A stretch of 6,011 nt of DNA from an uncultured Coriobacteriales bacterium (GCA_903789505.1 CAIFEU010000151.1:1-6011); one strand, 5' to 3'. Counted from the stretch's first letter, positions 1-5,490 are shown. Notes: generated by a model from the letters alone, not told the origin. Translations and numbers: made by a program.

Positions 1-2
1 CC

Positions 3-34
3 GTACCACCGCGGGTGGCATAGAATTCTGGTAC
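3..34. repeat. Small nested inverted repeat at the window edge
   Basis: GTACCA (3-8) pairs with TGGTAC (29-34). Inside it, CCACC (6-10) pairs with GGTGG (14-18) around GCG, and AGAATTCT (22-29) is itself palindromic. The pairings overlap, so only one can form at a time. No T-tract follows, so it is a poor terminator. Its role is unknown, and it could be the tail of a structure that begins outside the window. Confidence 0.4.
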
Positions 35-135
35 AGGATGGGTGCCGCACTCCCCAACGTGCGATTCTTGACGCAAGCGCGCCGAATCCCGTGCGACCGA
101 CCGCCCACGTCCCAACAAATGAACCCCCTACCGCC

Positions 136-308
136 GCCGACCCGAACGCTTCGCATCCATGCGGGGCGTGCGTTCCCTGGATGCCCGCTTCGACGGGCTC
201 ACGGGCGCACGGGTGCACGGGCATGCGGGTATGTGGCATCCGCAAGTGGATGCGTTTCGCTCGGATCGGTCGGCGCCACCGCTGCCGATCCGAGCGCTTC
301 GCATCCAT
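136..308. repeat. Intergenic inverted-repeat element, two related units
   Basis: The 25-nt stretches at 136-160 and 284-308 are direct copies that differ at only two positions. The second copy also pairs with 247-269: the 23-nt arms 247-269 and 285-307 are complementary at 20 positions, with one 3-nt internal mismatch and a 15-nt loop at 270-284, giving a long imperfect hairpin. The first copy has a shorter partner, since GCATCCA (153-159) pairs with TGGATGC (178-184). The core GCATCC or its complement GGATGC occurs five times, at 153, 179, 236, 248 and 301. Two inverted units in tandem resemble REP/BIME-type intergenic elements. A coding role is unlikely. Whether the family is dispersed in the genome cannot be seen from this window. 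Confidence 0.65.
193..232. repeat. Five imperfect tandem 8-mer units
   Basis: Five consecutive 8-nt units with the shared core RCGGG begin at 193, 201, 209, 217 and 225. The first four start ACGGG and the last starts GCGGG; their final three bases vary (CTC, CGC, TGC, CAT, TAT). The run lies between the two inverted-repeat units of the same intergenic patch. The period is too short for a CRISPR. It could be a slippage-prone microsatellite-like tract or a cluster of weak protein-binding sites. Confidence 0.55.
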
Positions 309-426
309 TCGCACGCGCTCGTCCCTCCGATGCCGCCCCGACCCCGCGTCCCACGGCGCCCCCGCGGCCATTGCGCCGCCGAAGTCAAGGCGCGCCGCTC
401 ATCATTTCGGGGTGATTGCCGCGTTT

Positions 427-460
427 GCGCACGTCATCACCGTCTTGCGATGACGTGCGC
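427..460. promoter_or_regulatory. Perfect 12-bp dyad, candidate operator
   Basis: GCGCACGTCATC (427-438) is followed by a 10-nt spacer and its exact reverse complement GATGACGTGCGC (449-460). The dyad is centred about 120 bp before the flavoprotein start codon. No T-tract follows, so it does not look like an intrinsic terminator. The size and symmetry suit a dimeric regulator. The LuxR-type protein encoded at 2731 is the natural candidate to bind here, but this is inference: no second copy of the arm sequence is seen elsewhere in the window. Confidence 0.5.
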
Positions 461-480
461 CGAGCGTGCCCCTAAGGTTC

Positions 481-546
481 GAGACGTCAGCGGAGGCGAC
501 GGCGCGACGCCCGAAGGGGGGGCGCCCGCCGCGCCGCGCACGTCTC
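481..546 (+). other. Foldable GC-rich leader before the flavoprotein gene
   Basis: Three nested complementary pairs can be read: GAGACGT (481-487) with ACGTCTC (540-546), GGCGCG (501-506) with CGCGCC (530-535), and CGCCC (508-512) with GGGCG (520-524). The outer stem closes five bases before the ribosome binding site at 551. A folded leader directly ahead of the RBS could affect translation or mRNA stability, but GC-rich DNA pairs easily by chance and no known riboswitch class is recognised. Confidence 0.3.
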
Positions 547-550
547 ACTC

Positions 551-558
551 GAAAGGGG
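551..558 (+). promoter_or_regulatory. Ribosome binding site fixing the flavoprotein start
   Basis: GAAAGGGG lies six bases before the ATG at 565. It decides the start: the same frame is open upstream to a GTG at 466, but that would add 33 Arg/Pro-rich residues in front of the Tat signal and has no comparable site. Confidence 0.75.
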
Positions 559-564
559 CACACC

Positions 565-2466
565 ATGACTCACTCCAACCAGCAGGTCTCGCGCCGCAGC
601 TTCATCGCGGGTGCGGGGGCAATCGCCGCGGGCGCCGCGCTCGCCTCCGCGGCGACCCCTGCTCTGGCGCCCTTGCAGGCCCAGGCGGCGACGCAGGGGG
701 CCGACATGGCCGGCGCGCTCGCGAAGACCGTGGAGCACGCCACCTACAAGCCCGACTGGCTCGGCGACGCGCCGGAGGTGGCTGAGTCCGACATCAAGGA
801 GACCGTCACCGCCGACATCGTCGTGATGGGCGGCGGCAACGCCGGCACCATGTGTGCCTTCGCCGCAGTCGAGAACGGAGCGACCGTCGCAGTCATCGAG
901 CAGCAGCCCAAGGACTCCATCTTCTACTATGGCCTGCATGACGTCGCCTCGTTCAACTCGGAGAAGGCCAAGTCTCTCGGCGTCAGGGATATTGACACTG
1001 TCGAGTTCCTCGCCGAGTACCAGCGCCGCTCCCACAATCGCACGAATCCTCGCCTGGTGAAGAAGTACATTGACAACTCGGGCGAGATGATGGACTGGCT
1101 CGCGAGCAATCTTGACCCCGAGGTCGCCGACGCAATCGTCGTTGACACGTCCGACCAGGACTATCAGGCCTACGTCGATCTCGGGCGGGAGATCAACCGC
1201 TTCACGTGCTGGCCGGGTACGCTGCAGGTCAACTACAACAAGGGCGCCGCTGGCCTGATTGAGAAAGCCGAGGCGCAGGGGGCGACCTGGTACTGGGAGT
1301 ACACCGGTGTCAAGGTCGAGACCGAGCAGGGAACCACTACGGAGCGCGCCGAGCGGCACGATGACGACGGCGTCGTCGAGTTCTATGACAAGGAGGTCTC
1401 GCAGATTACGGCGAAGTCGGTCATCGCGACCGACCCCGATGGCAACTACGTGCGTTTTGTGGCCAACAAGGCGGTCGTCTTGGCGGGTGGCGACTACGGT
1501 GGGAACGCCGCCATGTACGAGGATCTGCAGGATGAGAAGCGCTGGCTATACCGCAGCCACGGCCTGGACACCTCGCAGATGAGGTGCGCCGGCTTTGGCC
1601 GCGACGGCAGTGGCATCAAGATGGCCCTGTGGGCGGGCGGCACGATGGACCCGAACCTGCGCTGCCTGGTCGACCCACAAGTCATGTTCGCCTCCGACAC
1701 CTACACCACCAACGTCTTGCGTTGGGGCGCGAGCTTCTCGCCGGCGGAGAACCCTTGGGGATGTCCCTTCGTCTGGTTCGACCAGACTGGGCGCCGCTTC
1801 ACCGACGAGTGTTTCATGGGCATCTTCGGCCAGCGCATCCGCGCCGAGCGCAGCAAGCCGGGCCGCTACTACGTGATCTTCGACAGTCACTGGAAGGAGC
1901 TGATGAGCCGCACCTCTCCGGAGCACTTCGCCCAGCCGATGGGCAAGCCGGGTAACTTCGACCTCGAGGCGACGATTGACGCCTGGGTTGACCGCGGGGC
2001 GCAGGGCGCCGAGCAGAACGAGGGCGAGAGCGTGTGCGCCTGGGGAGCCCAAACCCTGGACGAGCTGCTGAGCTACATGCCGCTCGACGACGATGTCCGG
2101 CAGAGCATCAAGAGCGAGATCGAGCGCTACAACGAGTTCTGCGCCAACGGCAGAGACGAGGACTTCGGACGTGACCCCAAGATGCTGCTGCCCGTCGACC
2201 AGGGACCTTTCTACGGGATGTACTGCGTCGAGGAGCGTCCGATGACGGGCACCTGCACGCTCAACGGCGTCAACATCGACGAGAACCAGGCGGTCCTCGA
2301 CGAGAACTACAACCCGATCGTGAACCTCTACGCGACCGGCAACAACTCCGGCGGGCGCTTCGGCATCGAGTACTCGACGCCGATGCAGGGCCTCACGCTT
2401 GGCATGGCGATGACTCTGGGCCGCGTGCTCGGCAAGGAGCTCGCCGGCGCCGAGGTGGAGGCTTAG
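565..2466 (+). CDS. Tat-exported FAD flavoprotein, fumarate/urocanate reductase-like, substrate unknown
   Basis: The 633-residue protein probably transfers electrons to an unsaturated or otherwise reducible organic acceptor outside the membrane. It begins with a twin-arginine signal (SRRSFI, residues 9-14), a hydrophobic stretch to about 36 and a likely AxA cleavage site near 39-41. The FAD-binding Rossmann motif is VMGGGNAG (87-94) with the ribose-binding Glu at 112. Further family blocks are VVLAGGDYGGN (304-314), GSGIKMALWAGG (348-359), GRRFTDE (409-415, read by eye) and the C-terminal FAD block LYATGNNSGG (588-597). Length suits a flavoprotein-only member. There is no FMN-binding domain and no CxxCH haem site, so the electron donor must be a separate protein. 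Compared from memory with Shewanella fumarate reductase, the HTMGG segment reads CTLNG (564-568), the NRLGG segment is absent, and the catalytic Arg after GRRF-x-x-E is missing. Fumarate is therefore an unlikely substrate. A dehydrogenase running the opposite way is possible. More codons end in A or T than in the neighbouring genes. Confidence 0.93.
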   Translation: MTHSNQQVSRRSFIAGAGAIAAGAALASAATPALAPLQAQAATQGADMAGALAKTVEHATYKPDWLGDAPEVAESDIKETVTADIVVMGGGNAGTMCAFAAVENGATVAVIEQQPKDSIFYYGLHDVASFNSEKAKSLGVRDIDTVEFLAEYQRRSHNRTNPRLVKKYIDNSGEMMDWLASNLDPEVADAIVVDTSDQDYQAYVDLGREINRFTCWPGTLQVNYNKGAAGLIEKAEAQGATWYWEYTGVKVETEQGTTTERAERHDDDGVVEFYDKEVSQITAKSVIATDPDGNYVRFVANKAVVLAGGDYGGNAAMYEDLQDEKRWLYRSHGLDTSQMRCAGFGRDGSGIKMALWAGGTMDPNLRCLVDPQVMFASDTYTTNVLRWGASFSPAENPWGCPFVWFDQTGRRFTDECFMGIFGQRIRAERSKPGRYYVIFDSHWKELMSRTSPEHFAQPMGKPGNFDLEATIDAWVDRGAQGAEQNEGESVCAWGAQTLDELLSYMPLDDDVRQSIKSEIERYNEFCANGRDEDFGRDPKMLLPVDQGPFYGMYCVEERPMTGTCTLNGVNIDENQAVLDENYNPIVNLYATGNNSGGRFGIEYSTPMQGLTLGMAMTLGRVLGKELAGAEVEA

Positions 2467-2511
2467 GCACGTTCGGCCCCGTGGTGCCCCGTTGACGTTG
2501 TCTTGCGGGGC

Positions 2512-2530
2512 TCTGCCAACGTTAGGCAGA
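2512..2530. promoter_or_regulatory. Short dyad downstream of the flavoprotein gene
   Basis: TCTGCC (2512-2517) and GGCAGA (2525-2530) are perfect inverted arms around AACGTTA. A TTGACG hexamer at 2492-2497 resembles a -35 box, but no good -10 box sits at the right distance. The dyad could be a weak terminator stem or an operator in the flavoprotein-regulator gap. Just beyond it, CGGCGACG (2533-2540) pairs with CGTCGCCG (2554-2561), a second possible stem. Confidence 0.3.
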
Positions 2531-2597
2531 ATCGGCGACGGCGCGGGCGGGTGCGTCGCCGGTTGAGGTCTGACCTGCCGGGGCTCGTTTCACGAGA

Positions 2598-2634
2598 GGC
2601 ACCGGGGCGCCTTCGGGCGCCGCCGGTGCCTTCT
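2598..2634 (+). terminator. UUCG-capped hairpin, probable terminator of the flavoprotein gene
   Basis: GGCACCGG (2598-2605) pairs with CCGGTGCC (2623-2630), and GGCGCC (2606-2611) pairs with GGCGCC (2616-2621). This gives 14 base pairs with one bulged G at 2622 and a C(UUCG)G tetraloop, an exceptionally stable cap. The following bases TTCT are only slightly U-rich, so termination may be inefficient or need Rho. It sits about 130 bp after the flavoprotein stop and just before the likely promoter zone of the next gene. It would separate the two transcripts. Confidence 0.6.
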
Positions 2635-2659
2635 GCCGTTCGAGCGGCTCGCGAACTCT

Positions 2660-2665
2660 CATAAT
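2660..2665 (+). promoter_or_regulatory. Possible -10 box of the membrane regulator gene
   Basis: CATAAT matches the sigma-70 -10 consensus at five of six positions and is a rare AT-rich patch in this GC-rich gap, about 65 bp before the regulator start. No convincing -35 hexamer stands 16-18 bp upstream, so this is a weak call. Confidence 0.3.
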
Positions 2666-2730
2666 GGGTCCGGGGCGGGCGTCGGGGGAGGGGCGCCCGC
2701 GATCGGTCCGAGACGTGTGGGGGAGCTGCG

Positions 2731-4497
2731 ATGCTACAACGGGCGACTGCGCTGGGCCGTGCCGGCAGGGCGATGGAGGGGCGAGATTCTCGCCGGGAGG
2801 CGGGGGCGCCATCTGGCTCTGGCGCGCCCCGCAGCGCCGTCGGCACCCCTCGCCCCGGCATCGCGGCGGCGCTGCGCGGCGCGGGGAAGGATGGCGTCCT
2901 GTCGGGCGTTGCGCTGGGGGCGTTCCTGTGCTGGTTCAACCTCGTGTTCCGCGTCGTCCTCGGACCGACGTACTCGCCTGGCGTCCCGCTGCTCTCCGCG
3001 CCGCGCACCGATTCCAGCTGGATTGCGGCGTCGCTCGCGAGCGCTGCGTGCTGCGCGGCGATGCTCCTAGCCTGCCGCGTGGGCGGACGCCGTGCGAACG
3101 CGGCCGGGGGTCGCGTCGGGGGCGCCGTGAATCGTGCGGAGAACACCAGGGGTGGCTCGAGGACAGTCGTGGGTCGCCCGCACGCCGTCGAGGCCTGCGC
3201 GACGGCGCTCGCCCTGGTGGGCGGCGCGCTGATCCTCACCCCCGGCGGTGGCCTCGGCATGCAGGTCGCCGGCGGGGTCGCGTGCGGGCTGGCGATTCCG
3301 CCGCTCATCGTCCAGCTCGTCGGCGCGCTGACGCTTCCCTTGCCGCTCCCGACAGTCGCGCTCGTCGCGTTCGGCATCCTGGTCAGCGGTGCGTTCGACC
3401 TGCTGGCGTGCGTCCTGGTGCACCCGGTTTCGCTCGTCCTGATCGGCGCGATGCCCGCGGTGGGGCAGGCGCTGCTGGTCGTCGCGCGCCGCATCGGGCG
3501 ACGTGGGGGAGCGGGAGGGGCGGCGCGGGCGCGGCGCGTCTGCCCGGCAGCCGAGGCGACAGGCCCCGGGGGAGGCGCCGAGGCGGGCGCCAGGGGAGGC
3601 GGCGCGGCAGGGGGCAAGGGTCAGGTGAACTGGCTCGAGAGGTACCGGCTCGCGACGGCGTGCCTGGTCTTCTTCGGGTCGTCGCTGGTCATCGGCTTCT
3701 CCGGCTTCTCGATGGACGTGGGCTCACCCGAGGGCGCGCCCCTCTCGCAGTGGCCGCTCGTCATGGGGCTTGCCGCGCTCGTCTCGGCCGCCGTCCTGGG
3801 CGCCATCGTCCGGTTCGACGCGCTCGACCTGCTCCAGGTGAGCGTCGCGCTCGCGCTCGCGACCTCGGCGCTGCTGCCGCCGCTCTCGGGCGGAGGCGCG
3901 CTCGCCCTGCTCGCGGTCACCCTCGACCGCGTCTCCATCATGTGCACCTACGCCCTGTTCGCGCTGCAGGTCCACGACGTGGCGCGGGGCGGGGAGCCGT
4001 GGCGTCCCGAGGTGGTGCGGGTCGTCGCCCGGCTCGTGCTGACCTACTTCGCGTGCATGCTCGCGGGGGTCGTCGCGGGCGCCGTCGTCTACGGCCGGTT
4101 CGGCAACGACGCGACGGCGCTGGCGGTGATGGCGCTGTTCACGCTGTACTTCGTCTTCCTCGTCATCGTCGTCGCGATGCGGCGCGGCCGCAGGGTCGAG
4201 CACGTCCTGGTGGGGGAGAGCATCCGCGAGGAGGACGTCGCGCGGATTCGCGCCCGGGAGCTCTCCGAGCGGCACCCGGACCTCTCGCCGCGCGAGGTCG
4301 AGGTGCTCGGGCTGATGCTGAGGAACTACAGCAACGCGCGCATCGCGCGCGAGCTCGGCGTGTCCGACAACACGGTGAAGACCCACGTCAGACACGTCTT
4401 CGCCAAGCTCGACATCAACTCGCGCGACCAGCTGATGACGCTGGCGGAGTCGATTCCGGTCCTGCAGGGTCGCGGCCGCCCCCGCGAGGGCGACTGA
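2731..4497 (+). CDS. 12-TM membrane-bound LuxR-type transcriptional regulator
   Basis: The 588-residue protein probably senses a small molecule at the membrane and controls nearby genes through its C-terminal DNA-binding domain. Hydrophobic helices lie at about 55-77, 96-115, 153-170, 176-199, 205-229, 230-250, 306-325, 341-360, 367-385, 389-413, 431-455 and 461-483: two six-helix halves joined by a Gly/Ala/Arg-rich linker (252-300). The LuxR helix-turn-helix spans about 515-575, with LSPREVEVLGLM, NARIARELGVSDNTVKTHV and the closing KLDINSRDQL, all standard for the family. No receiver domain or kinase is present. This architecture is typical of Coriobacteriia, where, from memory, related proteins in Eggerthella lenta control adjacent reductase or dehydroxylase genes in response to substrate. 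GGGGGAG at 2719-2725 supports the chosen ATG; a later ATG at 2773 is possible. The 54-residue Arg/Gly-rich tail before the first helix is unusually long. The upstream flavoprotein gene is the likeliest target. Confidence 0.93.
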   Translation: MLQRATALGRAGRAMEGRDSRREAGAPSGSGAPRSAVGTPRPGIAAALRGAGKDGVLSGVALGAFLCWFNLVFRVVLGPTYSPGVPLLSAPRTDSSWIAASLASAACCAAMLLACRVGGRRANAAGGRVGGAVNRAENTRGGSRTVVGRPHAVEACATALALVGGALILTPGGGLGMQVAGGVACGLAIPPLIVQLVGALTLPLPLPTVALVAFGILVSGAFDLLACVLVHPVSLVLIGAMPAVGQALLVVARRIGRRGGAGGAARARRVCPAAEATGPGGGAEAGARGGGAAGGKGQVNWLERYRLATACLVFFGSSLVIGFSGFSMDVGSPEGAPLSQWPLVMGLAALVSAAVLGAIVRFDALDLLQVSVALALATSALLPPLSGGGALALLAVTLDRVSIMCTYALFALQVHDVARGGEPWRPEVVRVVARLVLTYFACMLAGVVAGAVVYGRFGNDATALAVMALFTLYFVFLVIVVAMRRGRRVEHVLVGESIREEDVARIRARELSERHPDLSPREVEVLGLMLRNYSNARIARELGVSDNTVKTHVRHVFAKLDINSRDQLMTLAESIPVLQGRGRPREGD

Positions 4498-4585
4498 CGC
4501 CGCCCTGCGCTGACCGGCCGTCCCGACAGGCATGCGCCGCGCCCGCCCTCCCTGCCCAGCCCGCCCCCGCGAGGGCGACTGACGC
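4476..4585. repeat. Exact 25-bp direct repeat, one copy covering the regulator's stop codon
   Basis: The 25 bases at 4476-4500 recur exactly at 4561-4585, an offset of 85 bp. The first copy encodes the last six residues of the regulator (RPREGD) with its TGA; the second repeats the same codons and stop in noncoding DNA. Each copy contains a small hairpin, CGCCC and GGGCG around six bases (4477-4492 and 4562-4577). The 60 bp between the copies show no resemblance to the bases upstream of the first copy, so this is not a simple 85-bp tandem duplication. Confidence 0.8.
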
Positions 4586-4627
4586 TGCCCCGGTGGTAGG
4601 AGCGGCAGGAGCGTTCATTTCCCGTCG

Positions 4628-4646
4628 ATTGCGCGCAGCGCGCAAT
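4628..4646. promoter_or_regulatory. Perfect 19-bp palindrome, candidate operator
   Basis: ATTGCGCGC (4628-4636) and GCGCGCAAT (4638-4646) are exact inverted arms around a single A. It lies about 64 bp before the six-helix membrane protein and 18 bp before a weak -10-like TATCAT (4664-4669), so it would cover the -35 region. As RNA it could form an eight-pair stem with a CAG loop, but no T-tract follows, so an operator is favoured over a terminator. Confidence 0.5.
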
Positions 4647-4709
4647 TGCCGCGCCCGCTGCCGTATCATGGAGGCTCATCCGTTTCGGCGTAGGCAGCGA
4701 GGGCAGAGT

Positions 4710-5369
4710 ATGAGCAACGACATCGAGGGCGGCGAGCCGGTCAGCGGCTCGTCCGAGGGGCAGTGCGCCGAGGAGCCGTCAAGGGGGTCGACGCGTCGGT
4801 TCAGGCCGCTGCTGCTCGGGCCGTCGCTGATGCTCGCCGCCTACGGCATCGCCGTCAGCCGCCACACCGACCTCGGCCAGGCGCTCGACAGCGCCAACGC
4901 GATGGGGTCGTTCGTGCTGTTCGCCCTGGTGGCATGGGTCGTCTGCTGCATCGTGCTGAGCGTGGTCAACTCGCGGCGCAAGGGCGTGCGCCTGCCTCTC
5001 GCGCCGGTCATGGTCGCCGCGACCGCCCTCACGGTGCTCGGCGTGCTGCTCGCCTACGCCTTCGTCGCGACCGGTGGCCAGCTGGTCGGCACCGTGCCCG
5101 GCTCGGAGTTCCTGCTGCTCCTGGGTGCGGGGGCCTGCGCGGGCGTCGGGTTCGCGCTGACCTTCTCGGGCTGGAACACGAGCTTCGGCGCGATGTCGAC
5201 GGGCCTCGCGCTGCTCTACCTGGTCGTCAGCTTCGTGATCGCCTACCTCGTGACCTGGGCGTGCCGGTCGGTCGACGGCACCGGCATGTGCGCCCTGATC
5301 GCGGCGCTGCTCGCGATCGTGGGCGCGGGGCTGCTGCACGTGCAGGTCAAGGTCATCGACAAGGACTAG
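4710..5369 (+). CDS. Six-TM membrane protein resembling a LuxR-regulator sensor half, no HTH
   Basis: The 219-residue protein has a polar, acidic N-terminal tail (1-28) and six hydrophobic helices at about 33-49, 66-86, 97-118, 132-152, 163-184 and 191-209. It ends with a short tail, VQVKVIDKD. GAGGG at 4699-4703, six bases before the ATG, supports the start. The arrangement of short first loop, basic loop NSRRKG after helix 2, Gly-rich helix 4 (GAGACAGVGFAL) and a Trp before helix 5 matches the N-terminal half of membrane LuxR-type regulators such as the one just upstream. No second half and no helix-turn-helix follow before the next gene, and no frameshifted remainder fits in the 121-bp gap. 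The relationship is inferred from helix layout and sparse residues, not a clear alignment. It may be a partner or inhibitor of the neighbouring regulator, a small transporter-like protein, or a truncated regulator. The frame is intact with strongly GC-ending codons, which argues for a maintained gene. Confidence 0.82.
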   Translation: MSNDIEGGEPVSGSSEGQCAEEPSRGSTRRFRPLLLGPSLMLAAYGIAVSRHTDLGQALDSANAMGSFVLFALVAWVVCCIVLSVVNSRRKGVRLPLAPVMVAATALTVLGVLLAYAFVATGGQLVGTVPGSEFLLLLGAGACAGVGFALTFSGWNTSFGAMSTGLALLYLVVSFVIAYLVTWACRSVDGTGMCALIAALLAIVGAGLLHVQVKVIDKD

Positions 5370-5376
5370 CTCGTCC

Positions 5377-5392
5377 GCCGGCAAAGGCCGGC
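5377..5392 (+). terminator. Short hairpin after the six-TM gene, possible terminator
   Basis: GCCGGC (5377-5382) and GCCGGC (5387-5392) pair around an AAAG loop, eight bases after the stop codon. The position is right for a terminator, but the downstream sequence CCGTTCGT has almost no U-tract, so an intrinsic terminator is only possible. Confidence 0.35.
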
Positions 5393-5429
5393 CCGTTCGT
5401 CCGCAAGTACCGGCCCGTCATCGGCGATT

Positions 5430-5469
5430 GCGGGCGGCCGGTCACCCGGCGCGCCCGTCGGCCGCCCGC
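5430..5469. promoter_or_regulatory. 11-bp inverted repeat before the glycosyltransferase gene
   Basis: GCGGGCGGCCG (5430-5440) and CGGCCGCCCGC (5459-5469) are exact inverted arms around an 18-nt loop that can add two G-U pairs. The right arm ends nine bases before the glycosyltransferase ribosome binding site. It could be a terminator stem without a T-tract, an operator or a leader structure. Confidence 0.35.
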
Positions 5470-5490
5470 GACGACGCGAGGAGGTGCGCC

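Larger units (their letters stand above)
1..564. other. Repeat-rich upstream region with no convincing gene
   Basis: No open frame here has a plausible ribosome binding site or a recognisable protein; the frames that stay open are rich in Pro, Arg and Ala, as expected of random GC-rich DNA. The region instead holds repeats and dyads: a small nested inverted repeat at 3-34, related inverted-repeat arms between 136 and 308, a run of 8-mer units at 193-232, a 12-bp dyad at 427-460 and a foldable leader at 481-546. It is probably the control region of the flavoprotein gene that starts at 565, joined to a patch of intergenic repeats. No confident sigma-70 promoter could be picked out. Any gene lying upstream must end before or very near position 1. 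Confidence 0.7.

Noticed and set aside
193..232. Tandem units considered as a CRISPR-like array
   Set aside because: An 8-nt period with no spacers, and no cas gene nearby.
38..453. Several overlapping open frames of about 86-125 codons in the upstream region
   Set aside because: They overlap in different frames, are Pro/Arg-rich, cross the repeats and lack ribosome binding sites.
466..564. An earlier GTG start for the flavoprotein
   Set aside because: It would put 33 Arg/Pro-rich residues before the Tat motif; the ATG at 565 has a good RBS and a normal Tat N-region.
487..1359. A 290-codon open frame on the - strand opposite the flavoprotein start
   Set aside because: It overlaps the Tat signal and FAD motif of a clear gene, and has no RBS or recognisable product.
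2773..2775. A later ATG start for the membrane regulator
   Set aside because: Its upstream sequence is a weaker RBS than GGGGGAG before 2731. It is kept as an alternative only.
2463..3617. A 384-codon open frame on the - strand opposite the regulator
   Set aside because: Pro/Arg/Ala/Ser-rich composition with no motif; it is the shadow of GC-ending codons in the regulator gene.
3724..4533. A 269-codon open frame on the - strand
   Set aside because: Extremely Arg/Asp/Glu/His-rich antisense of the regulator's membrane helices and HTH, with no domain.
2664..5369. A 901-codon open frame on the + strand spanning the regulator and the six-TM gene
   Set aside because: Over the regulator region it reads as Arg/Gly/Ala-rich low-complexity protein in a different frame from the clear LuxR gene. 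Only its last 219 codons (from 4710) form a believable protein with its own RBS.
4779..5384. A - strand open frame opposite the six-TM gene
   Set aside because: It is a Glu/Asp/Arg/His-rich antisense shadow of hydrophobic codons, with no RBS or motif.
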